DNA of 64,000 bases, from contig VEXF01000005.1 of the NCBI GenBank assembly GCA_009391275.1, positions 1 through 64,000 of the forward strand, written 5' to 3'. Below the pieces are notes generated by a model, which did no database searches, was not told the origin of the DNA, and worked only from the letters and a program-made list of their open reading frames with translations. The first letter of the stretch is position 1. Each line of letters opens with the position of its first letter. The DNA is from SAR202 cluster bacterium AD-804-J14_MRT_500m (GTDB lineage Bacteria; Chloroflexota; Dehalococcoidia; UBA3495; GCA-2712585). The position numbers and the translations under genes are program-made. Below, in pieces: positions 8,988-18,677 of this stretch.

Positions 8988-10142
8988 ATGGAATCAAAAT
9001 ATGAAATTCACACGCAGTCGATCGAGGAACTTCCTGACTTGCTATCGCAAATCGCCAGCTTTCAGGTTTCAAAACGACTTGGATCACCAGACTACGAGAA
9101 AATCCTGTCAGCTCTTCGTGATCTCCGGCTTAAGATCAGAAACCTGGACAATCAGACAGTTAGCACGGTCCCAAAAGAGTTAGACGGGGAAACTAAAGCT
9201 TATTTCAAAAATCTTGAGGATCTTAGACTTGAAAGATCAAAATACCTTGAAGGATCCCAGACCCACGAGACTGGACTAATTTCAAAGCTGGTAGATCGGC
9301 TTGAGAAACATTCCCCAGTGGAAGGAGATAACTGGTCAAAAGCCTGGGGACCCGACGCAGACCGAGCACGAGATTACATGTTGTCAGACCAGTTCACCGT
9401 CGTGGACCAACGAATGATCAAAGTCTCTTACAACTCTTCTGTGTCCCAAGAAACGATGGGTACCATATTCGATCTGAGTCAGCCCGCAATCCATAATCAT
9501 ATCCAGAAAATCCAAACCAGAACCGAGGAATTCATCGCTTACCAAAAACTCGGCCAACTGGTGGATGTGGAAGGTTTCAAGACGATATCGTCAAAACAAA
9601 GCGGACCTCGTCACCACCCCGGGTTTAATCACCATACCCAAAAGGTTATGAATGCCCGTTTCCCCGATAACAAACATCATCGGGACTCGCCGACAATACA
9701 ACGGGGCACCCGAGCCCAGGGTATGATTGTGGAAGGATGGAACTGGCAACTCCGGGTTACGGTCATCGTTGAACCCATGTCCGTCGCCACCCGACTCCGA
9801 TTTAATCTCGCATCAGCCTATTTTGCTCAACAATTGATTCGGGCTGCCAGATTCTCCCTAGAACCCGAATCAACGTGTCAAGATGTCGTTGCAGTGTATC
9901 GCCGCGGTGCCCCCATCAGGTTTTATACGAAAGAAGACGCGCAGAATTTGAGCGATCGGATTAATTCAAGTTCAATCATTGATGACGACGCTAGAAATAT
10001 GCCGTTAGATACCACCACTGAACCTGAACCATCTTGGAGCCTCCATCAAATTATTGCCAGGCTGGAAACAACGTCAACCCAAAACCTACCCTCCTTGTCG
10101 AAGATTCAACAGGCTCATAAAGAAGTTGGGAAAGACTCCTAG
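8988..10142 (+). CDS. Unknown helix-turn-helix protein upstream of the cas operon
   Basis: 384 aa, soluble, family not recognised. Residues about 10-110 are charged and helical and likely form coiled coil. Residues 152-176 (SQETMGTIFDLSQPAIHNHI) look like a helix-turn-helix of the sigma region 4 / resolvase type. A His-rich stretch (GPRHHPGFNHH, 206-216) follows, then a more folded part (LRVTVIVEPMSVATRLRFN) and an acidic Ser/Thr-rich tail. The ATG at 8988 has no SD and coincides with the predicted start of transcription. The next in-frame methionine is at residue 131, so this start is almost forced. It lies directly upstream of the cas operon on the same strand, separated by a strong hairpin. 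It could regulate cas expression or belong to a neighbouring element; neither is shown. Confidence 0.65.
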   Translation: MESKYEIHTQSIEELPDLLSQIASFQVSKRLGSPDYEKILSALRDLRLKIRNLDNQTVSTVPKELDGETKAYFKNLEDLRLERSKYLEGSQTHETGLISKLVDRLEKHSPVEGDNWSKAWGPDADRARDYMLSDQFTVVDQRMIKVSYNSSVSQETMGTIFDLSQPAIHNHIQKIQTRTEEFIAYQKLGQLVDVEGFKTISSKQSGPRHHPGFNHHTQKVMNARFPDNKHHRDSPTIQRGTRAQGMIVEGWNWQLRVTVIVEPMSVATRLRFNLASAYFAQQLIRAARFSLEPESTCQDVVAVYRRGAPIRFYTKEDAQNLSDRINSSSIIDDDARNMPLDTTTEPEPSWSLHQIIARLETTSTQNLPSLSKIQQAHKEVGKDS

Positions 10143-10153
10143 GTAAATGACCC

Positions 10154-10175
10154 GGGACCCGCGATTGCGGGTCCC
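10154..10175 (+). terminator. Perfect GC-rich hairpin after the HTH gene
   Basis: GGGACCCGC, loop GATT, GCGGGTCCC: a 9-bp perfect stem 12 bases after the stop of the HTH gene. No T-run follows, so it is either a weak intrinsic terminator or a protective or regulatory hairpin in front of the cas operon. Confidence 0.5.
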
Positions 10176-10362
10176 CAGAACGTACCGCAAATTCTCAGAA
10201 TGGGTTGGCAGACCCACAATGAACGATGGACGCATCAGCGTCACCGCGTGGCTATGACCGCAACCACGGAAGATTCCGAGGGATTACGACTTCCGGCAGT
10301 CGAGTTATGGTGGCCTGTGGCGTCAATGGAAACCAGAACATTTTTAATCAAGGGAGACGACA

Positions 10363-11016
10363 ATGGCAACCAAACGGCCGGCCCCATATATCTGGACTAC
10401 TTGGATGACTAAACTTATGACGGGCGAAGCTTCATGCCATCTTCCATCATGGTTTCGAGCGAACCACTTCGCCAACAGTTTCCCGAAAGCACCTTCGGAC
10501 TTCGATTTCGCACAGTGGCAGATGGAACACACGGAACTGTTACATCGGGTGCAACGGGGTATAGAAGCCGCGGGTGGGGAAGTGTTCATCGAAGGACAAA
10601 ACGCTTTCAAACTCGCCGGTAGCTCCGCAGCCCTCGCAGGCAAACCAGACCTCGTCACTAACATCGACGGCGAGTGGTGTGTAATCGATGTGAAAACAGG
10701 TCAACCGTTGGCTGCTCACATTGCCCAGGTTCTCATTTATATGTGGGCACTCCCTCACGAATTTAGTCAGTACAAGGGAATTAAATTTTCCGGAAAAATC
10801 GTCTACCCGGAGCACGAAGTGCCCATACCCGCGAGCGCTCTTGACACGGCGTTCGAAAACAGAATGTTGGGAATGATAAAAACGCTCGCCGCACCTGAAG
10901 CGCCTGCGTCAGTTCCTAGTTTTTCTGAGTGCGCGTACTGTGTCTTGACTAGTGCCAACTGCCCCGACAAATTAATCGCTGAAGATCAGCTACTAGCCAC
11001 AACTTCCGCGTTTTAG
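10363..11016 (+). CDS. cas4: Cas4-like PD-(D/E)XK nuclease, first gene of the cas operon
   Basis: 217 aa. Shows the Cas4/RecB nuclease layout: His61 in the N-terminal helical part, GKPD with D96, then I-D109-V-K111 (the D-x-K form of the active site), and QVLIY (Q122...Y126). Four cysteines fit a 4Fe-4S cluster: C25 near the N-terminus and C190, C193, C200 near the C-terminus (C-x2-C-x6-C). Cas4 trims prespacers and sets their PAM-side orientation in subtypes such as I-A, I-B, I-C and I-D; type I-E usually has none. Only 10 bases separate it from cas3, so it should be co-transcribed with the I-E genes. SD GGGAGA precedes the ATG. Family call is good; its role in adaptation here is inference. 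Confidence 0.75.
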   Translation: MATKRPAPYIWTTWMTKLMTGEASCHLPSWFRANHFANSFPKAPSDFDFAQWQMEHTELLHRVQRGIEAAGGEVFIEGQNAFKLAGSSAALAGKPDLVTNIDGEWCVIDVKTGQPLAAHIAQVLIYMWALPHEFSQYKGIKFSGKIVYPEHEVPIPASALDTAFENRMLGMIKTLAAPEAPASVPSFSECAYCVLTSANCPDKLIAEDQLLATTSAF

Positions 11017-11026
11017 TTCTAGTCTT

Positions 11027-13849
11027 ATGAAGATATTAGATGAAAATTGGGGAAGATATGATCACTGGAAAATAGCGGGGAAGTTTTCCGGTGATAGCCG
11101 GTATGCCACTCATTATCACCCGCTGGCATATCATCTGCTGGACGTTGCAGCCGTTGTCGAGATTTTGTGGCAACAGATTTTGACACCGCGGGTCCGTTCC
11201 TGGTTGGCAGAATCTTTCCAGGGAGATCCTGACCAAGCTGGTAAATGGGTTAGCTTTCTCGCAGGCCTCCACGATCTCGGTAAAGCTTCGCCGATTTTCC
11301 AGATCAAAGATTCTGCTGCGCACAACCGATTGGCAGGGACCGCGCTCGAGTTAGTCCCCAGGGATCTGGCCCGAAAAGCCAGTACTCGACACGAAGTGAT
11401 TACAGCCTATCATTTGCAGAATTTTTTGCCTCAATTTACCGGCGTTGACAAGGGGATTGCCAGGAGTTTTGCGATCATAGCCGGTGGGCATCACGGTATT
11501 TTCCCGAGTATAGGTCAGGTCAGGAAAGCGAGGGGATTTAATATCGGGGAACCGGATCAATCTAGCGGTAACAACCCGTGGCAGGAAGCCAGGAACGATC
11601 TACTCCAATGTTTGCAGAACACACTAGACGTGCCGTGTGAATCGGATTTGCTGGCGATTAAGACCCCGAAAGCCATGTTGCTGTCCGGCCTCATTTCTGT
11701 GTGTGATTGGATCGGTTCAAACACAGATTACTTCCCATTTGTTAAAACCGAATACGAACCTACCGACTATATGGAACGATTTTCGCGGCCACAAGCAGAG
11801 AATGCACTGGGTAATCTTGGCTGGCTGGCCACACCTATTGCCCAAAAACCCAGATCATTTGCCGGGCTTTTCCCAGGCATTGAAAAGCCTAATCACCTTC
11901 AACAGCTTGCAGACGAACTATCTGATTCTCTATGCGGGCCAACATTAATTGTGATCGAAGCACCGACCGGGGAAGGGAAAACTGAAGCTGCATTAACATT
12001 GGCTGATCGCCTGATTTCCAACGGTTCGACAGGCCTGTATATCGCACTCCCTACCCAGGCAACTAGCAATCAAATATATGCCCGGCTGAAAGATTTCTTA
12101 GCCGACAGGTATAGTGACAGCCCAATTGTGAACTCCATTCTCTTGCACGGACACTCTTCGATCTCCGGTGAGATGGAAATTCTTGAGAATATGACGCCCG
12201 AAGAAAAGCCAGTTGATCTAAATGATAGTTATAACTACGAAGATCTTACAAGCGTTGGGGCAGCCGAATGGTTCACATACCGCAAGCGGGGTCTCTTGGC
12301 CCCTTTCGGGGCTGGAACCATAGATCAAATCCTGCTGGGAGTATTGCAGGTCAGGCACGGTTTTGTGCGCATTTTTGGACTGGCTAACAAGGTAGTCGTG
12401 ATCGATGAAGTCCATGCATACGATACTTATATGTCCGAACTTCTCCAGCAACTATTGAGGTGGCTGGCCGCCATTGATGCCTCGGTCATTCTGTTATCGG
12501 CTACGCTACCTTACCAACGACGACGTTCCCTGATGGATGCATATGGCCAGGGACTCAACAAATCACAGGTAATGTCCGTAGATTCGGAATACCCTAGGAT
12601 ATCGTGGATTGAGAGTACAGGTTCCGAGACAAAATACCACAGCAAGCACGTCTTTACATCTTCCTTGAATACCCGTCAGATAGTTCTTGAAAAGGCTCCT
12701 ACCGACTTCTCAACCATTGGAGATAATTTAGAGACCGCTCTCTCCGCGGGCGGCTGTGCCGCCGTCATTTGTAACACTGTGGACCGAGCCCAGGAGATGT
12801 ACAAAGAGCTTCGTAAGCGGTTCACTGGTAAATGTAGTGACGGTGACCCGGAAATCCAGTTGCTTCATTCCAGATTCCTGTTTAAAGACCGCCAACGTTT
12901 GGAGCAAAGAGTATTGAGACGCTACGGCAAACCTGGGGACAGTAGCATCCGTCCGGACCGTAGCATACTTGTGGCCACTCAGATTATCGAACAAAGTCTG
13001 GATCTGGACTTCGATCTCATGGTCTCTGATATAGCTCCTATTGATTGCATTATTCAACGAGCAGGTCGGCTGCAACGACATCAACGAGACAACAGGAACC
13101 CCTCCTTCATTGGCAAGCCACCACATCTCTGGGTTATGTGGCCTGGTGAAGCATCTTCTGGCATTCCTACGTTTGATAGGGGTACTACATTTGTATATGC
13201 CGAACACGTACTGCTGAGGACCTGGTTGGAGTTAAAAGGCATGACCTCCATATCGGTCCCAGATCAAATTGATGAATTGATCAATGCGGTATATCACGAC
13301 CATGACGAAAAATATGATCAGTTATCCCCAGCATTAAACGATTATTGGGACGATACAGCTCAAGACCTGGATAAGCGGCGGGCATCTGAACGTGCTGAAG
13401 CTAAAGATAGATGGTTAAAGTCTCCAACACAGGATATCCCTCTCTGGAAGTTTTATGAGCAACAATTGACCGAAGACGATCCAGATTTCCACACCAAACT
13501 TCAGGCCCTAACCCGACTTACTGGCAACCAGGTCAGTCTCGTAATCCTTTACAGGATCGCCGGAGCACTTCACTTGTCACCTGATGATCCTCGAATTGTT
13601 CCCATAGTCGAATCCCATGGCAAATACTGGGACAGGGAATTACTTAAAAATTCCGTTACTCTGGGATCACCAGCTAAATTAGTAAATCAGTTAAAGTCTT
13701 TTAATACAGAACCTTTATGGTCCAAATCGCGTTATTTCCGGCATCACAGGTTGGTAATTGTGGATGAACATGGAAGTGCAGAATGTAGCGCTCTTCGCAT
13801 TGATCCAGATCTTGGAATTCAGGAGGAAAAAAATGGATCCCTCATTTAA
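11027..13849 (+). CDS. cas3: CRISPR-associated helicase/nuclease Cas3 (type I)
   Basis: 940 aa, the usual size for an HD-fused Cas3. It degrades DNA after recruitment by Cascade. N-terminal HD nuclease: H31/H36, H82-D83 (LHDLGK) and GGHHG (153-157). SF2 helicase: Walker A EAPTGEGKT (311-319), DEVH (460-463), SAT (491-493), and a late QRAGRLQRH motif VI. All catalytic motifs look intact. It starts 10 bases after the Cas4-like gene and its 3' end overlaps cse1 by 17 bases, which indicates translational coupling. Confidence 0.95.
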   Translation: MKILDENWGRYDHWKIAGKFSGDSRYATHYHPLAYHLLDVAAVVEILWQQILTPRVRSWLAESFQGDPDQAGKWVSFLAGLHDLGKASPIFQIKDSAAHNRLAGTALELVPRDLARKASTRHEVITAYHLQNFLPQFTGVDKGIARSFAIIAGGHHGIFPSIGQVRKARGFNIGEPDQSSGNNPWQEARNDLLQCLQNTLDVPCESDLLAIKTPKAMLLSGLISVCDWIGSNTDYFPFVKTEYEPTDYMERFSRPQAENALGNLGWLATPIAQKPRSFAGLFPGIEKPNHLQQLADELSDSLCGPTLIVIEAPTGEGKTEAALTLADRLISNGSTGLYIALPTQATSNQIYARLKDFLADRYSDSPIVNSILLHGHSSISGEMEILENMTPEEKPVDLNDSYNYEDLTSVGAAEWFTYRKRGLLAPFGAGTIDQILLGVLQVRHGFVRIFGLANKVVVIDEVHAYDTYMSELLQQLLRWLAAIDASVILLSATLPYQRRRSLMDAYGQGLNKSQVMSVDSEYPRISWIESTGSETKYHSKHVFTSSLNTRQIVLEKAPTDFSTIGDNLETALSAGGCAAVICNTVDRAQEMYKELRKRFTGKCSDGDPEIQLLHSRFLFKDRQRLEQRVLRRYGKPGDSSIRPDRSILVATQIIEQSLDLDFDLMVSDIAPIDCIIQRAGRLQRHQRDNRNPSFIGKPPHLWVMWPGEASSGIPTFDRGTTFVYAEHVLLRTWLELKGMTSISVPDQIDELINAVYHDHDEKYDQLSPALNDYWDDTAQDLDKRRASERAEAKDRWLKSPTQDIPLWKFYEQQLTEDDPDFHTKLQALTRLTGNQVSLVILYRIAGALHLSPDDPRIVPIVESHGKYWDRELLKNSVTLGSPAKLVNQLKSFNTEPLWSKSRYFRHHRLVIVDEHGSAECSALRIDPDLGIQEEKNGSLI

Positions 13850-15419
13850 CCTAGTGGACTGCCCCTGGATACCATGTTTGTACGTTGGAGAAACATCCAC
13901 ACGAGAAGTAAGCCTGACCAATGTATTTGCGGATGCGTCAGAGATTACCGAAATAGTGCATCAATCGCCATTGGTAACGGCATCACTGCATAGGCTCCTA
14001 TTGGCAATTCTGCATCGGACTTTTGGTCCATCGAACAGTGGAGAATGGATTAAGATTTGGCAGAAAGATAGATGGGATAATAAGAAGTTAAGCGAATATT
14101 TCAACAAATGGCACAGCAGGTTTGACCTATTCGACCAGGTCCACCCTTTTTATCAAACAAAAAGCATGGACCTTCCCGAGCTTCCCCCGGTTTCGGTATT
14201 GCAATATGAATTAGCCTCTAATGCTAAGAGCAATCCGACCCTCTTTGACCATAACACCACCCACGATTCCAAACCGTTAGGACCTGCTACTGCAGCTCAA
14301 TATCTCGTGGCGAGACAAGCGTTTTCGGTTAGTGGTGCTGAACAGGTCAAGGGAGGAGGGCTAAATGCGCACAGCGCCAAAGCAAGCCCGTTGATCAACG
14401 GAGCTATGATTCTCATAAAAGGGCAAAACCTGTTTGAAACCCTGATGCTCAACTTCCACAGATACGATTTAGAAAATGGAGAACCTTTCGAACCTGCGGA
14501 AGGTAACCCAGATTTACCTGCCTGGGAGCGGGACGAGGAGACAGGAGAAGGCGAAAGAACCCCTGCCGGTTATCTGGATTTACTTACATGGCAGAGTCGA
14601 AGAATTCGACTCTATCCCACGTTAGATATTGATGGTTCAGTAATTATTAAGCATGCTGTTGTTTCCAAGGGTGAGGTATTTCCGGGGTCATTTCATCCAC
14701 GCGGTAAAGAAACGATGCTTATTTTCAAAAAAAGCTCCTCTACAAATTCAAAGGCGAATCCATGGCCGACCTTGAAATTAGATGAGAATCGGGCACTCTG
14801 GAGAGACAGCATGGCTTTGCTCCTGTCATTGAAAGATCAACAAGACCGGCCCAAGACCATGGATTGGCTCGAAGAATTAATCGATGACGACGCCATTCCT
14901 CCTGAACTAACTCTGCGAATCGATGTCCTGGGATTATCAAGCACTCAAAAGAAGATTCACTTTTGGCGCCACGAACGGCTGCCATTGCCATTAATTTTGT
15001 TAAAGGATGAAGCTGTTAGAGACCGGATTTCAAATTCTATATCGATCGCAGAACAAGCCGGATATTGTCTTAACAGAAATGCAAAATCAGCAATCAGAGA
15101 ATTTTTACCTGAAGGATCAAAACAGATCAATGGGTTTTATAGCTCCCGTGCTTGCGACGGTCGGTACTGGAGTTCACTGGACGTATTATTCCGCACATTC
15201 GTAATGAGCCTGGCACACTCCACCAGCGAAGATCAAAAGATTCGAGTCATGGATAACTGGGCACACGATGTTAGAGCAGCCGCGACAAATGCGTTCCAGT
15301 TGGCATCAGAACCTTTACAAAGAAATCTGAAAGGACTACGGGCAATAGGAATTGTGGAATCGAGGTTCAGGTTGGAACTGAGTCAACTAACGGGTACTAA
15401 ACCAGGAAGGATGAATTAA
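13833..15419 (+). CDS. casA: Cascade large subunit Cse1 (Cas8e)
   Basis: 528 aa, near the roughly 500 aa norm. Starts with the typical FNLVDCPWIPC signature (compare FNLL..PWIPV in E. coli Cse1). In Cascade this subunit reads the PAM and recruits Cas3. The ATG at 13833 is chosen because AGGAGG lies just upstream (13821-13826) and the signature follows at once; an ATG 75 bases upstream would add unrelated residues inside cas3. Two bases separate it from cse2. Confidence 0.95.
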   Translation: MDPSFNLVDCPWIPCLYVGETSTREVSLTNVFADASEITEIVHQSPLVTASLHRLLLAILHRTFGPSNSGEWIKIWQKDRWDNKKLSEYFNKWHSRFDLFDQVHPFYQTKSMDLPELPPVSVLQYELASNAKSNPTLFDHNTTHDSKPLGPATAAQYLVARQAFSVSGAEQVKGGGLNAHSAKASPLINGAMILIKGQNLFETLMLNFHRYDLENGEPFEPAEGNPDLPAWERDEETGEGERTPAGYLDLLTWQSRRIRLYPTLDIDGSVIIKHAVVSKGEVFPGSFHPRGKETMLIFKKSSSTNSKANPWPTLKLDENRALWRDSMALLLSLKDQQDRPKTMDWLEELIDDDAIPPELTLRIDVLGLSSTQKKIHFWRHERLPLPLILLKDEAVRDRISNSISIAEQAGYCLNRNAKSAIREFLPEGSKQINGFYSSRACDGRYWSSLDVLFRTFVMSLAHSTSEDQKIRVMDNWAHDVRAAATNAFQLASEPLQRNLKGLRAIGIVESRFRLELSQLTGTKPGRMN

Positions 15420-15421
15420 AA

Positions 15422-15943
15422 ATGATGCGTAGTAAGTCTCCCACTAATTCTCCCAAGATCATCGAGCACCTGCTGGAACTAGCAGACAGGAATGATCGAG
15501 GAGCGCTAGCTGTCTTACGACAGGGACTAGGCAAACCGCCTGGATCTGTGCCCGGTATGTACCGCCATGTACAAACCTACATCCCCGATAGAGCTCCGCG
15601 GGAATATGAAGATGCGGCCTATATGGTGGCGGCTCTGTTTGCTACTCATACAAGCCACTGTGACGGCAAACCCTGGGACACAAATCTGGGTGCATCATTT
15701 CGCTGGCTTGCAAAGAAGGTAGACAACCTGGAAACAATTGAACGCAGATTTGAAGTTCTACTCGGTAGCAGACGTGAAGTCCTCGGAGAAAGGCTGAGGC
15801 ATAGCGTGTCTCTACTTAAATCACACGATATACCTATCAACTGGTATCAACTCTTGCAAGATATTACAAGTTGGAACCGACCTGGACGCCCAATACAACG
15901 GAGTTGGGCACGGGCCTTCTGGAGTCAGGCCTTCAAGGAATAA
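15422..15943 (+). CDS. casB: Cascade small subunit Cse2 (Cas11e)
   Basis: 173 aa, close to the family's 160-200 aa. Helical and basic, with the Cse2-like features RGALAVLRQGLGKPPG near the N-terminus and a central AAYMVAALFATH segment. Two copies line the Cascade belly and hold the non-target strand and R-loop. Starts two bases after cse1 with SD AGGA upstream. A 68-base gap follows before cas7, the only loose junction in the operon. Confidence 0.9.
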   Translation: MMRSKSPTNSPKIIEHLLELADRNDRGALAVLRQGLGKPPGSVPGMYRHVQTYIPDRAPREYEDAAYMVAALFATHTSHCDGKPWDTNLGASFRWLAKKVDNLETIERRFEVLLGSRREVLGERLRHSVSLLKSHDIPINWYQLLQDITSWNRPGRPIQRSWARAFWSQAFKE

Positions 15944-16011
15944 GCCTACGCTAGATATGAACATTAGCACCAAAGGGTCGATCGAAACAAAATTTTTGGA
16001 GGAAATCTATC

Positions 16012-17187
16012 ATGTTTCTAGAATTACACATCATTCAGAACTTTGCACCAAGCAATTTAAATAGAGACGATACCGGAAGTCCTAAAAACTGTGAATTCGG
16101 CGGTACCAAACGTGGCCGTATTTCAAGCCAAGCGATCAAACGAGCAATCCGTGCATCTTTCAAAGATGGACTGCTGAGCGAAACAAACCTAAGCCTCAGG
16201 TCGCTAAGGATACACAAGGAAGTGGTGGACGGCCTTGTAAGCCAAGGGAAACCTTTAGAGGAATCATCGCACATAGTGTCCTCAGTGTTCAAAGATTTAG
16301 GACTTGAATTAGATCAGAGAAACGCGGTCAAAGATCAAAACCTAACAACAGCTATGATCTTTATCGGGAATGACGATATATCCAACTTTACAGAAGTCTG
16401 CAGCAATCATTGGGATAATCTGCTGGATGCGTATCCGATGACCACCAGCAACACGAAAAAGGCCAGTGGCCAACAACAGGGCTCGAAAAACAACCTAGAA
16501 GAGCTTTCTGAAGCATTGTTCAACGGTGGAAGAGCCGTTGACCTAGGGCTTTTCGGACGCATGTTAGCCGCCAGACCCGAATTGAACCGTGAAGCCGCAA
16601 GTCAAGTTGCCCATGCTATATCGACTAATGAAATCGGTGATGAGTTTGATTATTTCACCGCCGTAGATGACTTGAATCCCAAAGAATCGTCAGGTGCTGC
16701 TCATCTAGGAGTTATAGAGTTCAATTCTGGATGCTTTTATCGCTATTCCAATGTGGACATTGGATTGTTAACAAATAACCTTAACGGAGATACCGATCTG
16801 GTCCAGACAGCAATAAAAGCTTTCGTGTTAGCATCGATCAAGTCCATACCTACTGGAAAACAGAACACCTTTGCCGCCCAGAATCCACCATCTCTGGTAT
16901 TCAGCGTTATTCGCAACTCTGGGTTCTGGGCTCTGCATAATGCATTCATTAAGCCCGTGACTCCAAATAAGGACAACATAGTTTCCGCGTCGATACAAGA
17001 ATTAAACGAATACTGGAAATCTGTTGTTGATATGTATGGGCCGGCTGATATAGAGAGTCAGTGGGTATCTACAACTGCCCCCGACGAGGACGTCGAATCT
17101 CTGAGAGCTGACAATAAGAAAGTATCGATCCAAGAATTGGTGGAGAACACCGTTGACAGCATTAAAACGTCCTTGCTGGGGGTGTAG
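16012..17187 (+). CDS. casC: Cascade backbone Cas7e (Cse4/CasC)
   Basis: 391 aa RAMP protein, six copies of which normally coat the crRNA spacer. The N-terminus HIIQNFAPSNLNRDDTGSPK, followed by GGTKRGRISSQAIKRAIR, is characteristic of Cas7e. The thumb and palm regions follow in the usual order (IKSIPTGKQNTFAAQNPP). Strong SD GGAGG about 10 bases before the ATG; ends two bases before cas5. Confidence 0.95.
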   Translation: MFLELHIIQNFAPSNLNRDDTGSPKNCEFGGTKRGRISSQAIKRAIRASFKDGLLSETNLSLRSLRIHKEVVDGLVSQGKPLEESSHIVSSVFKDLGLELDQRNAVKDQNLTTAMIFIGNDDISNFTEVCSNHWDNLLDAYPMTTSNTKKASGQQQGSKNNLEELSEALFNGGRAVDLGLFGRMLAARPELNREAASQVAHAISTNEIGDEFDYFTAVDDLNPKESSGAAHLGVIEFNSGCFYRYSNVDIGLLTNNLNGDTDLVQTAIKAFVLASIKSIPTGKQNTFAAQNPPSLVFSVIRNSGFWALHNAFIKPVTPNKDNIVSASIQELNEYWKSVVDMYGPADIESQWVSTTAPDEDVESLRADNKKVSIQELVENTVDSIKTSLLGV

Positions 17188-17189
17188 AG

Positions 17190-17969
17190 ATGCCTTCAAC
17201 TTTATTGATGAGGTTGTCAGGTCCAATGCAATCCTGGGGTACGCGCAGTAGATTTGATTCTCGGGATACTGAATTGGAACCGTCCAAAAGTGGCGTTATA
17301 GGATTATTATGCGCAGCCCTTGGACGCAGCAAGGAAAATCCGGTTGACGATCTGGCAGAATTGGTAATGGGTGTGAGAGTAGATTACGAAGGAGTTGTCT
17401 CGGTTGACTTTCACACCGCAGGAAAAGGGTTAGACAATATTGCTAATCAAATTGGCGTGTACAGTTCCTCGGGAGGCAATACCCGAAGAATGGTTGTATC
17501 TCGCAGATATTACCTATCTGATGCCGACTTTCTTGTCGGTATCGAGCATCAAGATCCTACTCTCTTAAAACAACTAGAGACGGCACTTCGCGCACCTACG
17601 TGGCAAATATACCTGGGAAGAAAATCATTTGTTCCCAGTATTCCTCCAAGTTTTCCAGACCCTGGTGGCCTCAGAGACGGTATCTCGGTCCGGAGAGCGT
17701 TGCTACAAGAACCCTGGCCAAGCACAGGAATCAAGAAACCGTCGAGGAGAAATCCAAATCAACTGCGCATGATATTAGAGTCTGATTTCGGGATCACGAA
17801 TGATGTCCGAATGGATCAGCCAATCGGTCGTAGTTATCAGGACCGATCCTTCGTCACGCGTGGTGTTCAAACCGAGTTTATACCATTAGGACCCAATTCA
17901 GAAAAGCCCAACGACGAATATATTCCAATCAGGGAGGAAGAAAATGTATCTATCTCGAGTAGCTCTTGA
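17190..17969 (+). CDS. casD: Cascade subunit Cas5e (CasD)
   Basis: 259 aa. The N-terminal LLMRLSGPMQSWGTRSRFDSR, with TELEPSKSGVIGLLCAALG, is the classic Cas5e opening. It binds the 5' handle of the crRNA and caps the Cas7 filament. The 3' end overlaps cas6e by 26 bases, in keeping with coupled translation. Confidence 0.95.
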   Translation: MPSTLLMRLSGPMQSWGTRSRFDSRDTELEPSKSGVIGLLCAALGRSKENPVDDLAELVMGVRVDYEGVVSVDFHTAGKGLDNIANQIGVYSSSGGNTRRMVVSRRYYLSDADFLVGIEHQDPTLLKQLETALRAPTWQIYLGRKSFVPSIPPSFPDPGGLRDGISVRRALLQEPWPSTGIKKPSRRNPNQLRMILESDFGITNDVRMDQPIGRSYQDRSFVTRGVQTEFIPLGPNSEKPNDEYIPIREEENVSISSSS

Positions 17970-18666
17970 GCAACGTAGCAGATTAGTCCGTAGAGATATA
18001 TCTGACTGTCACAAGCTTCATAGCAGAGTTATGTCAGCCTTCCCAGATCTTCCAGATACACAGAATGCCCGTGCAGAATTAGGGGTTTTATACCGTCTGG
18101 ATCTTAACCTTCGAAACCAACAAAGTATTTTGTTAGTCCAATCTAGAGATATGCCAGACTGGTCTGTTCTTCCCCATGGATATGTAGCCACAACAATCAA
18201 TAGTCTCGCTAATCCAGCAATTAAGCCTATTTCCAAGGCGTGGGATTCGATAAGTAGATCGGACATTTTAAGATTCCGTCTACAGGGCAACACGTCCAAG
18301 AGAATCCATAAAAATAATCCTCAAGTGACCGACGGTAAAATATCAGCAGGTAAACGGGTCGCATTGCTCCACGAAAATGACCAAATCGACTGGCTCCATC
18401 GGAAAGGCCAACTCTTCGGATTCGAAGTTTTGTCTGTGCAAGCTAATAGTAAAGTCCCCAATCTTTCTACTTCTACAGCGTCCAAAATCCATGGACAGAG
18501 AACGAACACCGGGAATGCAGTTCAGCGCATAAGTTTTGGATCGGTTACCTTCGAAGGAGTCCTTCGTATCAAGGATAGAGAATTGTTCCGAAAGGGACTT
18601 GAGGTTGGAATTGGACCTGGCAAAGCTTACGGGTTCGGACTCCTATCAGTAGCAAAGGCGAGTTAA
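17944..18666 (+). CDS. casE: crRNA-processing endoribonuclease Cas6e (CasE)
   Basis: 240 aa, two ferredoxin-like folds. DCHKLHSRVMSAFPD near the N-terminus holds H23 and H26, positioned like the catalytic histidine of Cas6e. The C-terminal GIGPGKAYGFGLLSV is the family glycine-rich loop. It should cleave the 28-base repeat at the base of its CCCCAC/GTGGGG hairpin. SD GGGAGG lies upstream, inside the end of cas5e. Confidence 0.95.
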   Translation: MYLSRVALEQRSRLVRRDISDCHKLHSRVMSAFPDLPDTQNARAELGVLYRLDLNLRNQQSILLVQSRDMPDWSVLPHGYVATTINSLANPAIKPISKAWDSISRSDILRFRLQGNTSKRIHKNNPQVTDGKISAGKRVALLHENDQIDWLHRKGQLFGFEVLSVQANSKVPNLSTSTASKIHGQRTNTGNAVQRISFGSVTFEGVLRIKDRELFRKGLEVGIGPGKAYGFGLLSVAKAS

Positions 18667-18677
18667 CAACAATCGTC

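Noticed and set aside
10200..10412. 70-codon frame ahead of the Cas4-like gene
   Set aside because: No SD, low-complexity content, and it overlaps the start of the better supported gene at 10363.
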